Shown here in pieces: positions 1-7,161 of a DNA stretch of 25,711 nucleotides. Source of the DNA: Chthonomonas sp. UBA6659 (GTDB taxonomy: Bacteria; Armatimonadota; Fimbriimonadia; Fimbriimonadales; Fimbriimonadaceae). The stretch spans positions 262 to 25,972 of the forward strand of contig DKKT01000082.1 in the NCBI GenBank assembly GCA_002455425.1, given 5' to 3'. The position numbers and the translations under genes are program-made. The notes under the pieces were generated by a model that was given only the letters and a program-made list of their open reading frames with translations, was not told the origin of the DNA and searched no databases. Positions within the stretch are counted from its first letter, which is position 1; every line of letters begins with the position of its first letter.

Positions 1-39
1 GCTTGCAAAGCAGGTGCTCTCCCGCTGAGCTACGCCCCC
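1..39 (-). tRNA. tRNA-Ala(TGC), 5' part only
   Basis: Read on the minus strand, the sequence begins with acceptor strand GGGGGCG, then TA, a D arm (GCTCAGCGGGAGAGC) and the 5' half of an anticodon arm with loop TTTGCAA, giving anticodon TGC. The window edge cuts the gene just inside the 3' anticodon stem, so the variable loop, T arm and 3' acceptor strand are missing from view. The bases seen fit bacterial tRNA-Ala closely. Confidence 0.93.
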
Positions 40-54
40 ACACGGATTGGCCGC

Positions 55-60
55 AGTCTA
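55..60 (-). promoter_or_regulatory. Possible -10 box for tRNA-Ala
   Basis: TAGACT on the minus strand ends 15 nt before the tRNA-Ala 5' base. The same hexamer occurs before the S41-like gene in this window. No clear -35 box lies upstream, so the call rests on the hexamer and its position. Confidence 0.35.
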
Positions 61-231
61 CCCGGGCCGATCAGGAGTCCCATGCGACCCGTACCGGGCT
101 ACACCATGCCCCTACTCCCAGTTCAACACGCGCCTCCCCTCCTTGCGCGAGGACGGGATGTCGCGCTTATTAATGCGGTCTTAACTCGCCTTAAGCACAC
201 TCCAGTGCGCCTCAAGAGGGGCTGCCGCACC

Positions 232-258
232 TTGACATCCGTTTCGCCATGCTAAAAT
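232..258 (+). promoter_or_regulatory. Promoter for the lipoyl/KOW-like gene and response regulator
   Basis: A consensus -35 TTGACA (232-237) is followed after 15 bp by an extended -10, TGC-TAAAAT (TAAAAT at 253-258). The TGn extension compensates for the short spacer. Transcription would start near 265 and leave a leader of about 35 nt that contains the Shine-Dalgarno AGGAGG at 288-293. Confidence 0.65.
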
Positions 259-300
259 TGCCCCGGCCTGCCCGCGAGGTCGACTCTAGGAGGTTCATGG

Positions 301-1422
301 TTGGGTAGCGCATACACTCCCGGTTTGACTGTCAGTGGCGACATCGTCGTGCGGCGAGTGCGCCGCCTTCCGATCAAGGGCGAGGTCCTCGTGAAGGTCG
401 GCGACCAGGTTGGACCGAACGATATCGTCGCCCGTGCGCTGCTGCCGGGAATCCTCCAGACGATCAAGTTGGCCGAGAAGCTCGGCGTCGAGGCGAAAGA
501 GGCCAAGGGCTTCTTCCAGCTCAACATCGGAGACCGGGTCGAGAAGGGCCAGGTCGTCGCCGAGACGAAGGGCCTATTCGGGCTCTTCAAGTCGACCGTC
601 GCGTCGGACTACAGTGGCGTCGTCGAGGCGGTTTCCGAGGTGAGTGGTCACGTCCTGATTCGCGAAGCGCCGATCCCGGTCGATATCACCGCCTACCTCC
701 AGGGCCAAATCGTGGACGTGATGCCCGAGGAGGGCGCCGTCGTCGAGACGCGTGCGGCGATGGTTCAAGGCATCTTCGGTGTCGGCGGCGAGCGCAACGG
801 CCCGGTTCGGGTCGTCGTGTCCGGCCCCGGCGACGTGATCGACGCGCAGCACATCCAGGACAGCGACGCGGGCAAGATTCTCGTCGGCGGCTCCGGGATC
901 ACCCTCGATGCGATCCAGCGAGCCTCCGCGGTCGGCGTCATCGGCCTCGTCGCGGGCGGGATCCGCGACAGCGACCTGATCAAGTTTTTGGGCTACGACA
1001 TCGGGGTCGCGATCACCGGTCAAGAGGCGATCAACCTGACGATGATGGTCACCGAGGGCTTCGGGCACCTCAACATGGCGGAACGGACGTTTAAGTTGCT
1101 GCAGTCTCTCGAGGGGCAGTCGGCAAGCATCAATGGAGCGACCCAGATTCGGGCCGGTGTCATCCGACCCGAGCTGATTGCTCCGCTGACCTCAGCCGGG
1201 GAAGCGCGTCCCGCCGAAAGCAAAGCGATGGAGTTGGGGATCGGTACTCCGATTCGCGTAATTCGTGAGCCGTACTTCGGTCGGCTCGGTGCCGTCACCG
1301 AGTTGCCGTCGCAGCTCATGGTCGTGGAGTCGGGTACAGAAGTTCGGGTCCTCATGGCTCAGCTGGAGAATGGCGAGATCGTCTGCGTTCCTCGGGCGAA
1401 CGTAGAGATCATCGCCACATGA
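301..1422 (+). CDS. Conserved-looking protein with barrel-sandwich (lipoyl/RnfC-like) N-terminus and KOW-like C-terminus, function unknown
   Basis: This 373-residue protein starts at TTG 301, which lies 7 nt after a strong AGGAGG; an ATG at 297 is only 3 nt from the same site and meets a stop after three codons. Residues 1-140 are beta-rich and Gly/Val-rich, with repeated phrases such as GEVLVKVGDQV and LNIGDRVEKGQVV that are typical of lipoyl/biotinyl-like barrel-sandwich folds, but no lysine in a biotin or lipoate motif is evident. The last 45 residues (EPYFGRLGAV ... LENGEIVCVPRANVE) resemble a KOW segment. No signal peptide or membrane segment is seen. Its stop overlaps the response-regulator start by 4 bp (ATGA), so the two are translationally coupled. 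The function is unknown; a link to signalling is inferred only from the coupling. Confidence 0.75.
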   Translation: MGSAYTPGLTVSGDIVVRRVRRLPIKGEVLVKVGDQVGPNDIVARALLPGILQTIKLAEKLGVEAKEAKGFFQLNIGDRVEKGQVVAETKGLFGLFKSTVASDYSGVVEAVSEVSGHVLIREAPIPVDITAYLQGQIVDVMPEEGAVVETRAAMVQGIFGVGGERNGPVRVVVSGPGDVIDAQHIQDSDAGKILVGGSGITLDAIQRASAVGVIGLVAGGIRDSDLIKFLGYDIGVAITGQEAINLTMMVTEGFGHLNMAERTFKLLQSLEGQSASINGATQIRAGVIRPELIAPLTSAGEARPAESKAMELGIGTPIRVIREPYFGRLGAVTELPSQLMVVESGTEVRVLMAQLENGEIVCVPRANVEIIAT

Positions 1423-2090
1423 AAGTCCTGCTCGTAGACGACGAACCCACCATTCTCGAAACGGTCGAAACCAAGCTCCGCAAGGAAGGCTACAGCGTGT
1501 TCACCGCCGCAACGGCGGAGGAAGGGATGCGCCTCTACAAGCAGACCAAGCCGGACTTGCTGATTCTCGACGTGATGCTGCCACAGCGCTCTGGCTATGA
1601 TTTGTGCCGCGCAATCCGCAAAGATAGCAAGGTTCCGATCATCTTTCTCACGGCGCGAGCCAGCGAAGATGACCGGGTATCCGGGCTCGATATCGGGGCC
1701 GACGACTACGTCGTCAAGCCGTTCAACCTGAGCGAGCTCGCCGCCCGCGTCAAAGCACTGCTCCGTCGTACAACCGGCGAGACTCCGCTGCAGATCGTGG
1801 AGACCGGCAACCTCAAGATCGACCCGGTTCGACACGAAGCCGTCCTCGACGGGGCGAATCTGACCCTGTCGCCGAAGGAGTTCGCTCTCCTCTACTTCCT
1901 TGCGCGCCACGCCGGCCAAGTCTTCTCGCGCGATACGCTTCTCGATCGGGTGTGGGGTCAGGACGCCTTCGTTTCGTCCCGAACGGTCGACGTCCACGTC
2001 CATTGGTTGCGCGAACGCATCGAGCCCACGCCGGGCAAGCCGATTCGCCTGGTCACGGTTCGGGGCGTCGGCTACAAGTTCGTGGCGTAG
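1419..2090 (+). CDS. OmpR/PhoB-family response regulator
   Basis: A 223-residue, full-length two-component response regulator. The receiver domain (1-115) carries the acidic pocket D7-D8, the phospho-acceptor D51 in LLILDVMLP, T78 in the LTA motif and K100 in VVKPF. A winged-helix OmpR/PhoB DNA-binding domain follows at about 128-223, with the usual LSPKEFALL, SSRTVDVHVHWLR and TVRGVGYKF motifs. It should bind promoter DNA as a phosphorylated dimer in the cytoplasm. The start overlaps the preceding stop (ATGA), so it is probably co-transcribed from the promoter at 232-258. No histidine kinase is encoded next to it; the downstream neighbours are tRNA genes. The target genes cannot be inferred from the window. 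Confidence 0.95.
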   Translation: MKVLLVDDEPTILETVETKLRKEGYSVFTAATAEEGMRLYKQTKPDLLILDVMLPQRSGYDLCRAIRKDSKVPIIFLTARASEDDRVSGLDIGADDYVVKPFNLSELAARVKALLRRTTGETPLQIVETGNLKIDPVRHEAVLDGANLTLSPKEFALLYFLARHAGQVFSRDTLLDRVWGQDAFVSSRTVDVHVHWLRERIEPTPGKPIRLVTVRGVGYKFVA

Positions 2091-2118
2091 CGGTCCCACG
2101 CCGCGCCGGCGGTTCCGG

Positions 2119-2124
2119 TACACT
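2119..2124 (+). promoter_or_regulatory. Possible -10 box for the tRNA-Glu/tRNA-Cys pair
   Basis: TACACT ends 12 nt before the tRNA-Glu 5' base, a normal distance for a tRNA promoter with a short 5' leader. No convincing -35 box is present 16-18 bp upstream, which lies at the end of the response-regulator gene. Confidence 0.4.
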
Positions 2125-2136
2125 GGCAAATCGATC

Positions 2137-2212
2137 GGCCCGGTCGTCTAGTGGTTAGGATGCCGCCCTTTCAAGGCGGAGGTCGCGGGTTCAAGTCCCG
2201 TCCGGGCTACCA
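2137..2212 (+). tRNA. tRNA-Glu(TTC)
   Basis: A complete cloverleaf with encoded CCA. Acceptor GGCCCGG (2137-2143) pairs with CCGGGCT, with a terminal G-U pair. The anticodon stem CCGCC/GGCGG encloses loop CTTTCAA, giving anticodon TTC. The T arm has the GTTCAAGTC core. Discriminator A is at 2209 and CCA at 2210-2212. It lies 8 nt upstream of tRNA-Cys and is probably co-transcribed with it. Confidence 0.96.
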
Positions 2213-2220
2213 CCCTCCAT

Positions 2221-2296
2221 GGCGCCGTACCCAAGTGGTTAAGGGAAGGGTCTGCAAAACCCTCATTCAGCGGTTCGAATCCGCTCGGCGCCTCCA
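2221..2296 (+). tRNA. tRNA-Cys(GCA)
   Basis: Acceptor GGCGCCG (2221-2227) pairs with CGGCGCC (2286-2292), followed by discriminator T and CCA (2294-2296). The anticodon arm AGGGT-CTGCAAA-ACCCT gives anticodon GCA. The T arm contains GGTTCGAATCC. The 3' half of the gene (from 2263) is overlapped on the opposite strand by the last codons of the MATE-like gene. Confidence 0.95.
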
Positions 2297-3672
2297 TCTC
2301 CTCCCCGACTCCGCGCCATGAGCGCCAGAGCGACGTACTCGGCACCCAGTGAGAGCATCACCGCGATCGGGGCCAACACCGCTCCCGGCGTCCGGAACGC
2401 GACTCCCGCGACGAGGCTCGCGATGAGCACGACGATTCCGATGACGACCGCGGTCAGGCGTGCAACCGTCACATGACGGTAAGTCAGGACTCCCCGAAGG
2501 AAGCACTGCATCGCACTCAGGATCGGCATTGCCGCCCCCGCGATCACTGCGATGTGAGCGACGTCGGCCACGGCCGGTGAGGTTCCGAGAACGTCGATGA
2601 AGTAGCGCCGATCGAGGCCGAGCCCCGCAAACGCGAAGCCGACCAACGTCATCGCGGCACCGACCGCAAAGCAGAATCGCTGAAGCGCACGGTAAGCATT
2701 CGCCTCCCGCAGGAGCGTGATGACGACCTCGGGCAGCGCGAAAACGACCGTGCGGAGCGGCGAGAGCAGCGCGAGCGCCACCTGCCATCCGGCAAGCGCG
2801 AGGACCGCATCCGGTGAGAACGCGAGGGCAGCGCTCACGATCGGGATCGCCGTGAGATTCACGAGCGTCGTCACCGTCAGGGGGAAGTGGAACTTCGCGA
2901 GCCGCCGCAGGGTCAGTGGTTCCGCATCGCGGACGCCGGGCGTCACCAGCGCTTCGCGGAACGCCCGACGAGCAGCGAAGTGGATGAACAGCGCCTCGCT
3001 CGCCACCGAGGCAATCAACGAGACCGCGACGAGGTTCACGCTGTTGACATCGAACTCGGCGGATCGGCCGACGATGTACATCGCGGTGCCCGTACCGAAC
3101 ATCGTCGTTACCCGGATCATCGTGCCCACTCCGATGAGGCGCGTTTCATGTCGACGGATCATCAGACCCTGCAGGAAGCGGCGCCATCCGATCAGGCCGC
3201 TCCATGGGATCATGATCGCGAAAGCCCCCTTCCCGGCTTCCGCAACCTCTGGAGGGAGCCGAAGAATCCCGAGGGTCACGACACCGTACAAAGGCGTGAG
3301 GGCAACCGCCGCGTGAGCGACCGTCACCCACGCCATCAGAGTGAGCGCGAACCGGGTGAGGCGGCGCGTGTTCTCCGAGTTGGAGGCCAAGGTCGTCGAC
3401 GTCGCGAGCAGATCGATCACGGGGCTCTCGATCCAGAGTGCGAGACCCATGAGGACCAGGAACGCGGCGGTATGGACCTCGGCGTTGGGGAGCCGCGAGA
3501 TCAGGCCGACAGAGATCGGACTTTCGACCGACATCATCAGCCAACTCAGGGCGAGTGGCCAGTAAAGCCGGAGAATCCGGCGCGGCGTGAGTGCCGGGGC
3601 AGACGCGGCACCGGGTTCGCGAAGCACTTGGATAACGCGAGATTCGGGGATGGGCCTAGGAATTCCTGCCAA
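2263..3672 (-). CDS. MOP-superfamily (MATE-like) multispanning membrane exporter
   Basis: This 469-residue protein is very hydrophobic, with about twelve likely membrane helices between residues 31 and 455. The first begins YWPLALSWLMMSVESPISVGLI, and a related half starts near FHFPLTVTTLVNLTAIPIVSAAL, the internal two-fold layout of MOP transporters (MATE, Wzx-type flippases, Ank). The substrate cannot be told. The start is uncertain: TTG 3672 is the first start after an in-frame stop but has no clear ribosome site, and GTG 3627 is an alternative. The C-terminus GGDGGAERIRTAE is translated from the antisense strand of tRNA-Cys and ends inside it, so the native C-terminus has probably been replaced or extended by tRNA sequence. 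The gene stands alone, convergent with the tRNAs. Confidence 0.8.
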   Translation of the reverse strand: MAGIPRPIPESRVIQVLREPGAASAPALTPRRILRLYWPLALSWLMMSVESPISVGLISRLPNAEVHTAAFLVLMGLALWIESPVIDLLATSTTLASNSENTRRLTRFALTLMAWVTVAHAAVALTPLYGVVTLGILRLPPEVAEAGKGAFAIMIPWSGLIGWRRFLQGLMIRRHETRLIGVGTMIRVTTMFGTGTAMYIVGRSAEFDVNSVNLVAVSLIASVASEALFIHFAARRAFREALVTPGVRDAEPLTLRRLAKFHFPLTVTTLVNLTAIPIVSAALAFSPDAVLALAGWQVALALLSPLRTVVFALPEVVITLLREANAYRALQRFCFAVGAAMTLVGFAFAGLGLDRRYFIDVLGTSPAVADVAHIAVIAGAAMPILSAMQCFLRGVLTYRHVTVARLTAVVIGIVVLIASLVAGVAFRTPGAVLAPIAVMLSLGAEYVALALMARSRGGDGGAERIRTAE

Positions 3673-3803
3673 GGCATTGCGCCGTTCGGATCAACGATCG
3701 CCCACCCGGAGGGGGCGATGGAACAGCGCCTATCCTCCCGGCGTTCTACTGATTGACGCATATCCTCCTTCCCTCTCCGAAGGGCCGCAAGGACTCTTCA
3801 GGG

Positions 3804-3840
3804 AAACGCCCCCGCAGACTTTCGCGGGGGCGTTTTTTTT
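3804..3840 (+). terminator. Strong intrinsic terminator, plus strand
   Basis: A perfect stem of 9 G/C pairs (CGCCCCCGC / GCGGGGGCG, extended to 12 bp by AAA/TTT) with an 8-nt loop is followed by eight T residues at 3833-3840. On the minus strand only three T residues follow, so it works in the plus direction. No plus-strand gene longer than a few codons lies between it and the tRNAs about 1.5 kb upstream, because the MATE-like gene there is on the minus strand. Confidence 0.9.
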
Positions 3841-3923
3841 GCTTGAGGTTTGGACCCCCGACTCCGGCTCGGCGTCCTGCGGTCGCGACTTTGGGCCTAC
3901 CTTCGGCTTCGAGTGCGGAGCGG

Positions 3924-3929
3924 TAGACT
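3924..3929 (+). promoter_or_regulatory. -10 box of a probable leaderless promoter (S41-like gene)
   Basis: TAGACT ends 7 nt before ATG 3937, so transcription would begin at or next to the start codon. TTCGGC at 3902-3907 is a poor -35 candidate at 16 bp. There is no Shine-Dalgarno at a normal distance. Confidence 0.5.
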
Positions 3930-3936
3930 CGGCCCG

Positions 3937-5385
3937 ATGGTCGTCCCTGGAGTCCTCGTCGCCGTTGCGTTGCTGCCTCCATCGAATCCACGTCAACCTC
4001 TCACCACAGCGGCAGGCCTGCAGCAGGACCTGAACGTGTTGGAGCAGGCCCTCAGACTTCATCCCGGGGTGTACCGATACCAAACCCCGGCCCAGGTTCA
4101 AGCGAGGCTCGACGCGATGAGGCGCGACTTCGCTCGGGGTGCCACGCTCGAACAGGTCTATCTCCGAATCTCCGACTTTTGCGGTTCGCTGAAGTGTGGA
4201 CACACCTACGCCAACTTCTTCAACCAGGAGGACGCGGTCAAACGCCGCATCCACGAACGCCCGAATCGAGTGCCGTTCTGCTTCGTCTGGATCGGCGGTG
4301 AGATCGTCGTGACCCGGGACCTCTCGAACGGGAACCGTTTCCCGCGCGGAACCCGCGTCAAGGCGATCGACGGCGTCCCCACCCGCACGATCCTGGCCCG
4401 GCTTATTCCCTTCTCTCGAGCGGACGGAGGCAACGACGCGAAGCGGGTGGCCAACCTCGAAGTCACGGGATGCGCCGCCTATGAAGCGTTCGACGTGTTC
4501 TATCCACTGCTGTTTCCGCCGACCGCAGCCAGCCGGACTTTCAAGATCGAGGCACCCGGACGCAGCCCGTCGACGGTGGTCGCCGAGCTCGTGCCGGGAT
4601 CGCGAAAGAAACCGACCCAGGAGGCGGCTGATCCGTCACGACCTCTGTGGACGCTCACCTTTCCCCGCCCGGATACCGCCCTTCTGTCGATGCCGGATTG
4701 GGCGATCTATCAGTCGAAGTGGAGTTGGCAGGCCTGGCTCGACACGACGCTCGACGACCTCGTCCAGAGATCGGTGCCGAACCTGATCGTCGACCTGCGG
4801 GGGAATGAAGGCGGCAACGCCGTAGGGGACCTCATTCTGCGGCGGTTGGTCCGCGCACCTGCCCGTGGTCCTGAGTACGAGCGACGGACACGCTATCAAG
4901 CCGTACCACCATCGCTACGTCCGCACCTCACGACCTGGGACTCAAGCTTCTATGACTGGAAAGGGGCTGTCACGCCGTTGGACCGGGGCTTTTTTCGACT
5001 TCGGCGCCTCGGAGACGAGATTGCAGCGGTCATCCAACCGAGTGGTAGACCGTACACCGGTCGAGTCTTCGTCATCGTCGGGCCAGAAAACAGCAGCGCA
5101 ACGTTCGAGTTCGCCCTGAAGGTCAAACAGCTCCGCCTCGGGACCCTCGTGGGACGCCCGACCGGCGGCAGTCGGCGCGGCATCAATGGCGGCGGCTTCT
5201 TCTTTCTGACGCTTCCCAATTCGCGAATCGAAATCGACATCCCGCTGATCGGCCAGTTTCCGCGGACTCCGCAGCCTGATGCGGGCGTCGTCCCGGACCT
5301 CCTCGTGACGCCGAGCGCGTCGGACATCGCGACGGGTCGCGATGTCGAGCTGACAGCCATCCTGAAGCAAACGAACAAGCGGTAA
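3937..5385 (+). CDS. Secreted S41-like (tail-specific/C-terminal processing) serine peptidase
   Basis: A protein of 482 residues from ATG 3937. This start is chosen because it gives a short hydrophobic N-terminus (MVVPGVLVAVALLPP) that could act as a signal sequence and because a -10 box precedes it; the frame is open back to TTG 3850, next to the terminator, but those codons look noncoding. The C-terminal half has S41 hallmarks: LIVDLRGNEGGN near residue 285 (the strand and oxyanion-region motif) and VIVGPENSSATFEFA with the probable nucleophile S387 followed by Ala, then GRPTGGSR. The central part may contain a degenerate PDZ-like region (RGTRVKAIDGVPT). Such proteins cleave or scavenge extracytoplasmic peptides. 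The gene lies 128 bp upstream of arsR but has no obvious link to arsenic. Confidence 0.8.
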   Translation: MVVPGVLVAVALLPPSNPRQPLTTAAGLQQDLNVLEQALRLHPGVYRYQTPAQVQARLDAMRRDFARGATLEQVYLRISDFCGSLKCGHTYANFFNQEDAVKRRIHERPNRVPFCFVWIGGEIVVTRDLSNGNRFPRGTRVKAIDGVPTRTILARLIPFSRADGGNDAKRVANLEVTGCAAYEAFDVFYPLLFPPTAASRTFKIEAPGRSPSTVVAELVPGSRKKPTQEAADPSRPLWTLTFPRPDTALLSMPDWAIYQSKWSWQAWLDTTLDDLVQRSVPNLIVDLRGNEGGNAVGDLILRRLVRAPARGPEYERRTRYQAVPPSLRPHLTTWDSSFYDWKGAVTPLDRGFFRLRRLGDEIAAVIQPSGRPYTGRVFVIVGPENSSATFEFALKVKQLRLGTLVGRPTGGSRRGINGGGFFFLTLPNSRIEIDIPLIGQFPRTPQPDAGVVPDLLVTPSASDIATGRDVELTAILKQTNKR

Positions 5386-5471
5386 GCCCGAATGATCTTG
5401 AACGGCGTCTTCGCGGCGGGCCTGTGTTCGTCGGCCCCCCTCCCGGTTGCCTGCGCACGAGGCCTATGTTT

Positions 5472-5503
5472 ATTTCGGCATATGGCGAAATGTGTGCCAC
5501 AAT
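5472..5503 (+). promoter_or_regulatory. ArsR operator and arsR promoter
   Basis: An inverted repeat, ATTTCGGCATATGGCGAAAT (5472-5491), is symmetric around CATATG with one mismatched pair of ten. It resembles ArsR/SmtB-family operators. It overlaps the likely -35 TCGGCA (5475-5480), which is 17 bp from a -10-like CACAAT (5498-5503), 10 nt before ATG 5514. Repressor bound here would block RNA polymerase, and arsenite would release it. Confidence 0.72.
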
Positions 5504-5513
5504 CATTTCGTCG

Positions 5514-5879
5514 ATGAACGAAACTTACCGAAAGGCCTTCAAAGCTCTGGGCGACCCGACTCGGCTCCACATTGTCGAGTTCCTCGCTCGAACATGCTGC
5601 AGCACCGTCGCAATCGACTCCCGGGGCGGTGTCCTCGGCCCGAGCGCGGGAGAAATCTGCTGCCACATCACCGGGGCCGATCAAATCACGTCCACCGTCT
5701 CCCAACACTTGCGCGAACTCGCCGATTGCGGTCTGGTCCAGATCGAGCGGCGGGGCAAACACCGCATCTGCACCCTTCGAAGCAAGGCACTCCAGGAACT
5801 CGCCGACTATCTGCAGAAGCTCGCCCTCGAGCCTGAGGAGCCCGCGTGTTGCCCGACCCCTCAAGGAGCCAACCCATGA
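5514..5879 (+). CDS. arsR: ArsR/SmtB-family arsenic-responsive repressor
   Basis: A 121-residue winged-helix repressor. ATG 5514 is chosen because the family begins right there (YRKAFKALGDPTRLHIVEFLA) and because the operator and promoter end just upstream; the frame is open to GTG 5424 but would then include them. The recognition region is ITSTVSQHLRELADCGLVQIERRGKHRICTL. Thiols available for As(III) are the pair C28-C29, the ICCHI pair near 50, C72-type cysteine in ADCGL and a C-terminal CC. Between the first helices and the recognition helix it carries a VAIDSRGGVLGPSAGE insert seen in the long-loop ArsR type. The stop overlaps arsM by 4 bp (ATGA). It should autoregulate the arsR-arsM-arsC operon. 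Confidence 0.93.
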   Translation: MNETYRKAFKALGDPTRLHIVEFLARTCCSTVAIDSRGGVLGPSAGEICCHITGADQITSTVSQHLRELADCGLVQIERRGKHRICTLRSKALQELADYLQKLALEPEEPACCPTPQGANP

Positions 5880-6733
5880 ACGAACCCACACCCAACCCGG
5901 ATCTCCGCACCATCGTGCGCGACAAGTATGGTGCCGCAGCCAAGACGGTTCTCGACGGCCGAGGTGCCGCCTGTTGCGGCGGATCCGGAACCCTCGCGGA
6001 TCCGATCTCAAGCGACCTCTACGATGCGGACCAAGCGGCCGACGTGCCGGATGCCGCGCTCCTCGCCTCGCTCGGCTGCGGTAACCCGACCGCACTCATC
6101 TCGCTGTCCGAGGGCGAGACCGTTCTCGACCTCGGCTCTGGAGGCGGTATCGACGTCCTCCTCTCGGCTCGGCGCGTCGGGCCATCCGGATTCGCCTACG
6201 GTCTCGATATGACCGACGAAATGCTGGCCCTTGCCGAGAGGAATCGAGCCGAAGCTGGGGCGACGAATGTGAAGTTCCTCAAGGGACACATCGAATCGAT
6301 TCCCCTGCCCGATGCCTCTGTCGATGTCGTCATCTCGAACTGCGTGATCAACCTTTCCGGTGACAAACCGCAGGTCCTCCGCGAAGCCTTCCGCGTGCTC
6401 AAGCCGGGTGGGCGCTTCGCGGTTTCGGATGTCGTGGTCGAAGGCACGCTTCCGGAAGGCGTCCGGAAAGACATGGAAGCGTACGTCGGGTGCGTGGCCG
6501 GTGCGCTCGAGAAGGGCGACTACCTCCACCTGCTTGCCGAGGCCGGCTTCGTGAACGCCACGATCGAACCGACGCGCCGCTACCGATTCGCCGACCTCGA
6601 AGCGGACAGCTGTGCGGCCGCCGCGATCTTTGCGTTGACGCCGGAGGAGCGCGCGGACCTCGACGGCCGGATCATGGGTGCCCTCATTCGAGCTGAGAAG
6701 CCGGACTGCTGTGGAAAGGAGTGCTGCTCGTGA
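5876..6733 (+). CDS. arsM: Arsenite S-adenosylmethionine methyltransferase
   Basis: A 285-residue protein that should methylate As(III) to methyl- and dimethylarsenicals with SAM in the cytoplasm. ATG 5876 follows AAGGAG (5863-5868) by 7 nt and overlaps the arsR stop; the longer frame to 5846 is not needed. The SAM site is VLDLGSGGGIDVL (83-95). The cysteines needed by the family are present: C68 (LGCGNP), C156 (SNCVINL) and C206 (YVGCVAGAL), corresponding to the As(III)-binding trio of algal ArsM. The N-terminal pair C33-C34 and the C-terminal CCGKECCS tail add further thiols. It is translationally coupled on both sides, with arsR before and arsC after. Confidence 0.95.
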   Translation: MNEPTPNPDLRTIVRDKYGAAAKTVLDGRGAACCGGSGTLADPISSDLYDADQAADVPDAALLASLGCGNPTALISLSEGETVLDLGSGGGIDVLLSARRVGPSGFAYGLDMTDEMLALAERNRAEAGATNVKFLKGHIESIPLPDASVDVVISNCVINLSGDKPQVLREAFRVLKPGGRFAVSDVVVEGTLPEGVRKDMEAYVGCVAGALEKGDYLHLLAEAGFVNATIEPTRRYRFADLEADSCAAAAIFALTPEERADLDGRIMGALIRAEKPDCCGKECCS

Positions 6734-7161
6734 GGCCCACCGTGGTGCTCTTCGTGTGCGTCCATAACGCTGGCCGGTCGCAGATGGCCGAGGCCCTGAC
6801 GAACGCGCTGGCCGCCGCGTCGGGCCTGCCGGTCGTCGCGCGCTCCGCCGGAACCGTCGGCGGCAAGGATCTCAATCTCGTCGCAGTCGAGGCGATGGCC
6901 GAACTCGGCATCGCGATGACCGGTCACGCCCCGAAAATGCTGACCCAAGCGATGGCCGATGAGGCCGATCGCGTCATCTCGATGGGGTGCGGTGTCGACG
7001 CCTCGGCGTGCCCGGCGCGCTTCCTCGTCACGGAGGACTGGGCACTCGAAGACCCGGCCGGTCAATCGATCGAGGACGTTCGCGCGATCCGCGACCAGAT
7101 CGCCGCGCGCGTTCGAGCCATGCTCGACGACCTCACAGGAACCGACGCGCGGTCGGACTGA
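6730..7161 (+). CDS. arsC: Arsenate reductase, low-molecular-weight phosphatase (thioredoxin-coupled) type
   Basis: A 143-residue protein that reduces arsenate to arsenite. GTG 6730 overlaps the arsM stop (GTGA) and follows AAAGGAG (6715-6721) by 8 nt; GTG 6721 lies inside that ribosome site and is less likely. The phosphatase P-loop is C10-VHNAG-R16-S, the CX5R(S) motif. C87 and C94 in MGCGVDASACPA have the seven-residue spacing of the C82/C89 pair of the S. aureus-type enzyme, so the thioredoxin-linked triple-cysteine mechanism is expected. EDWALEDPAGQS matches the family's acid loop. It supplies arsenite to ArsM. No Acr3 or ArsB pump follows; the next gene is convergent. Confidence 0.94.
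   Translation: MRPTVVLFVCVHNAGRSQMAEALTNALAAASGLPVVARSAGTVGGKDLNLVAVEAMAELGIAMTGHAPKMLTQAMADEADRVISMGCGVDASACPARFLVTEDWALEDPAGQSIEDVRAIRDQIAARVRAMLDDLTGTDARSD

Noticed and set aside
3546..3761. 71-codon minus-strand frame with AAGGAGG before its ATG
   Set aside because: The ribosome site is only 2 nt from the ATG, and the frame runs inside the exporter N-terminus with Arg/Pro/Ser-rich content typical of an out-of-frame shadow.
3850..3936. Longer N-terminus for the S41-like protein starting at TTG 3850
   Set aside because: It begins 10 nt after the terminator, is Arg-rich and unlike the family, and the ATG at 3937 has both a hydrophobic leader and a -10 box.
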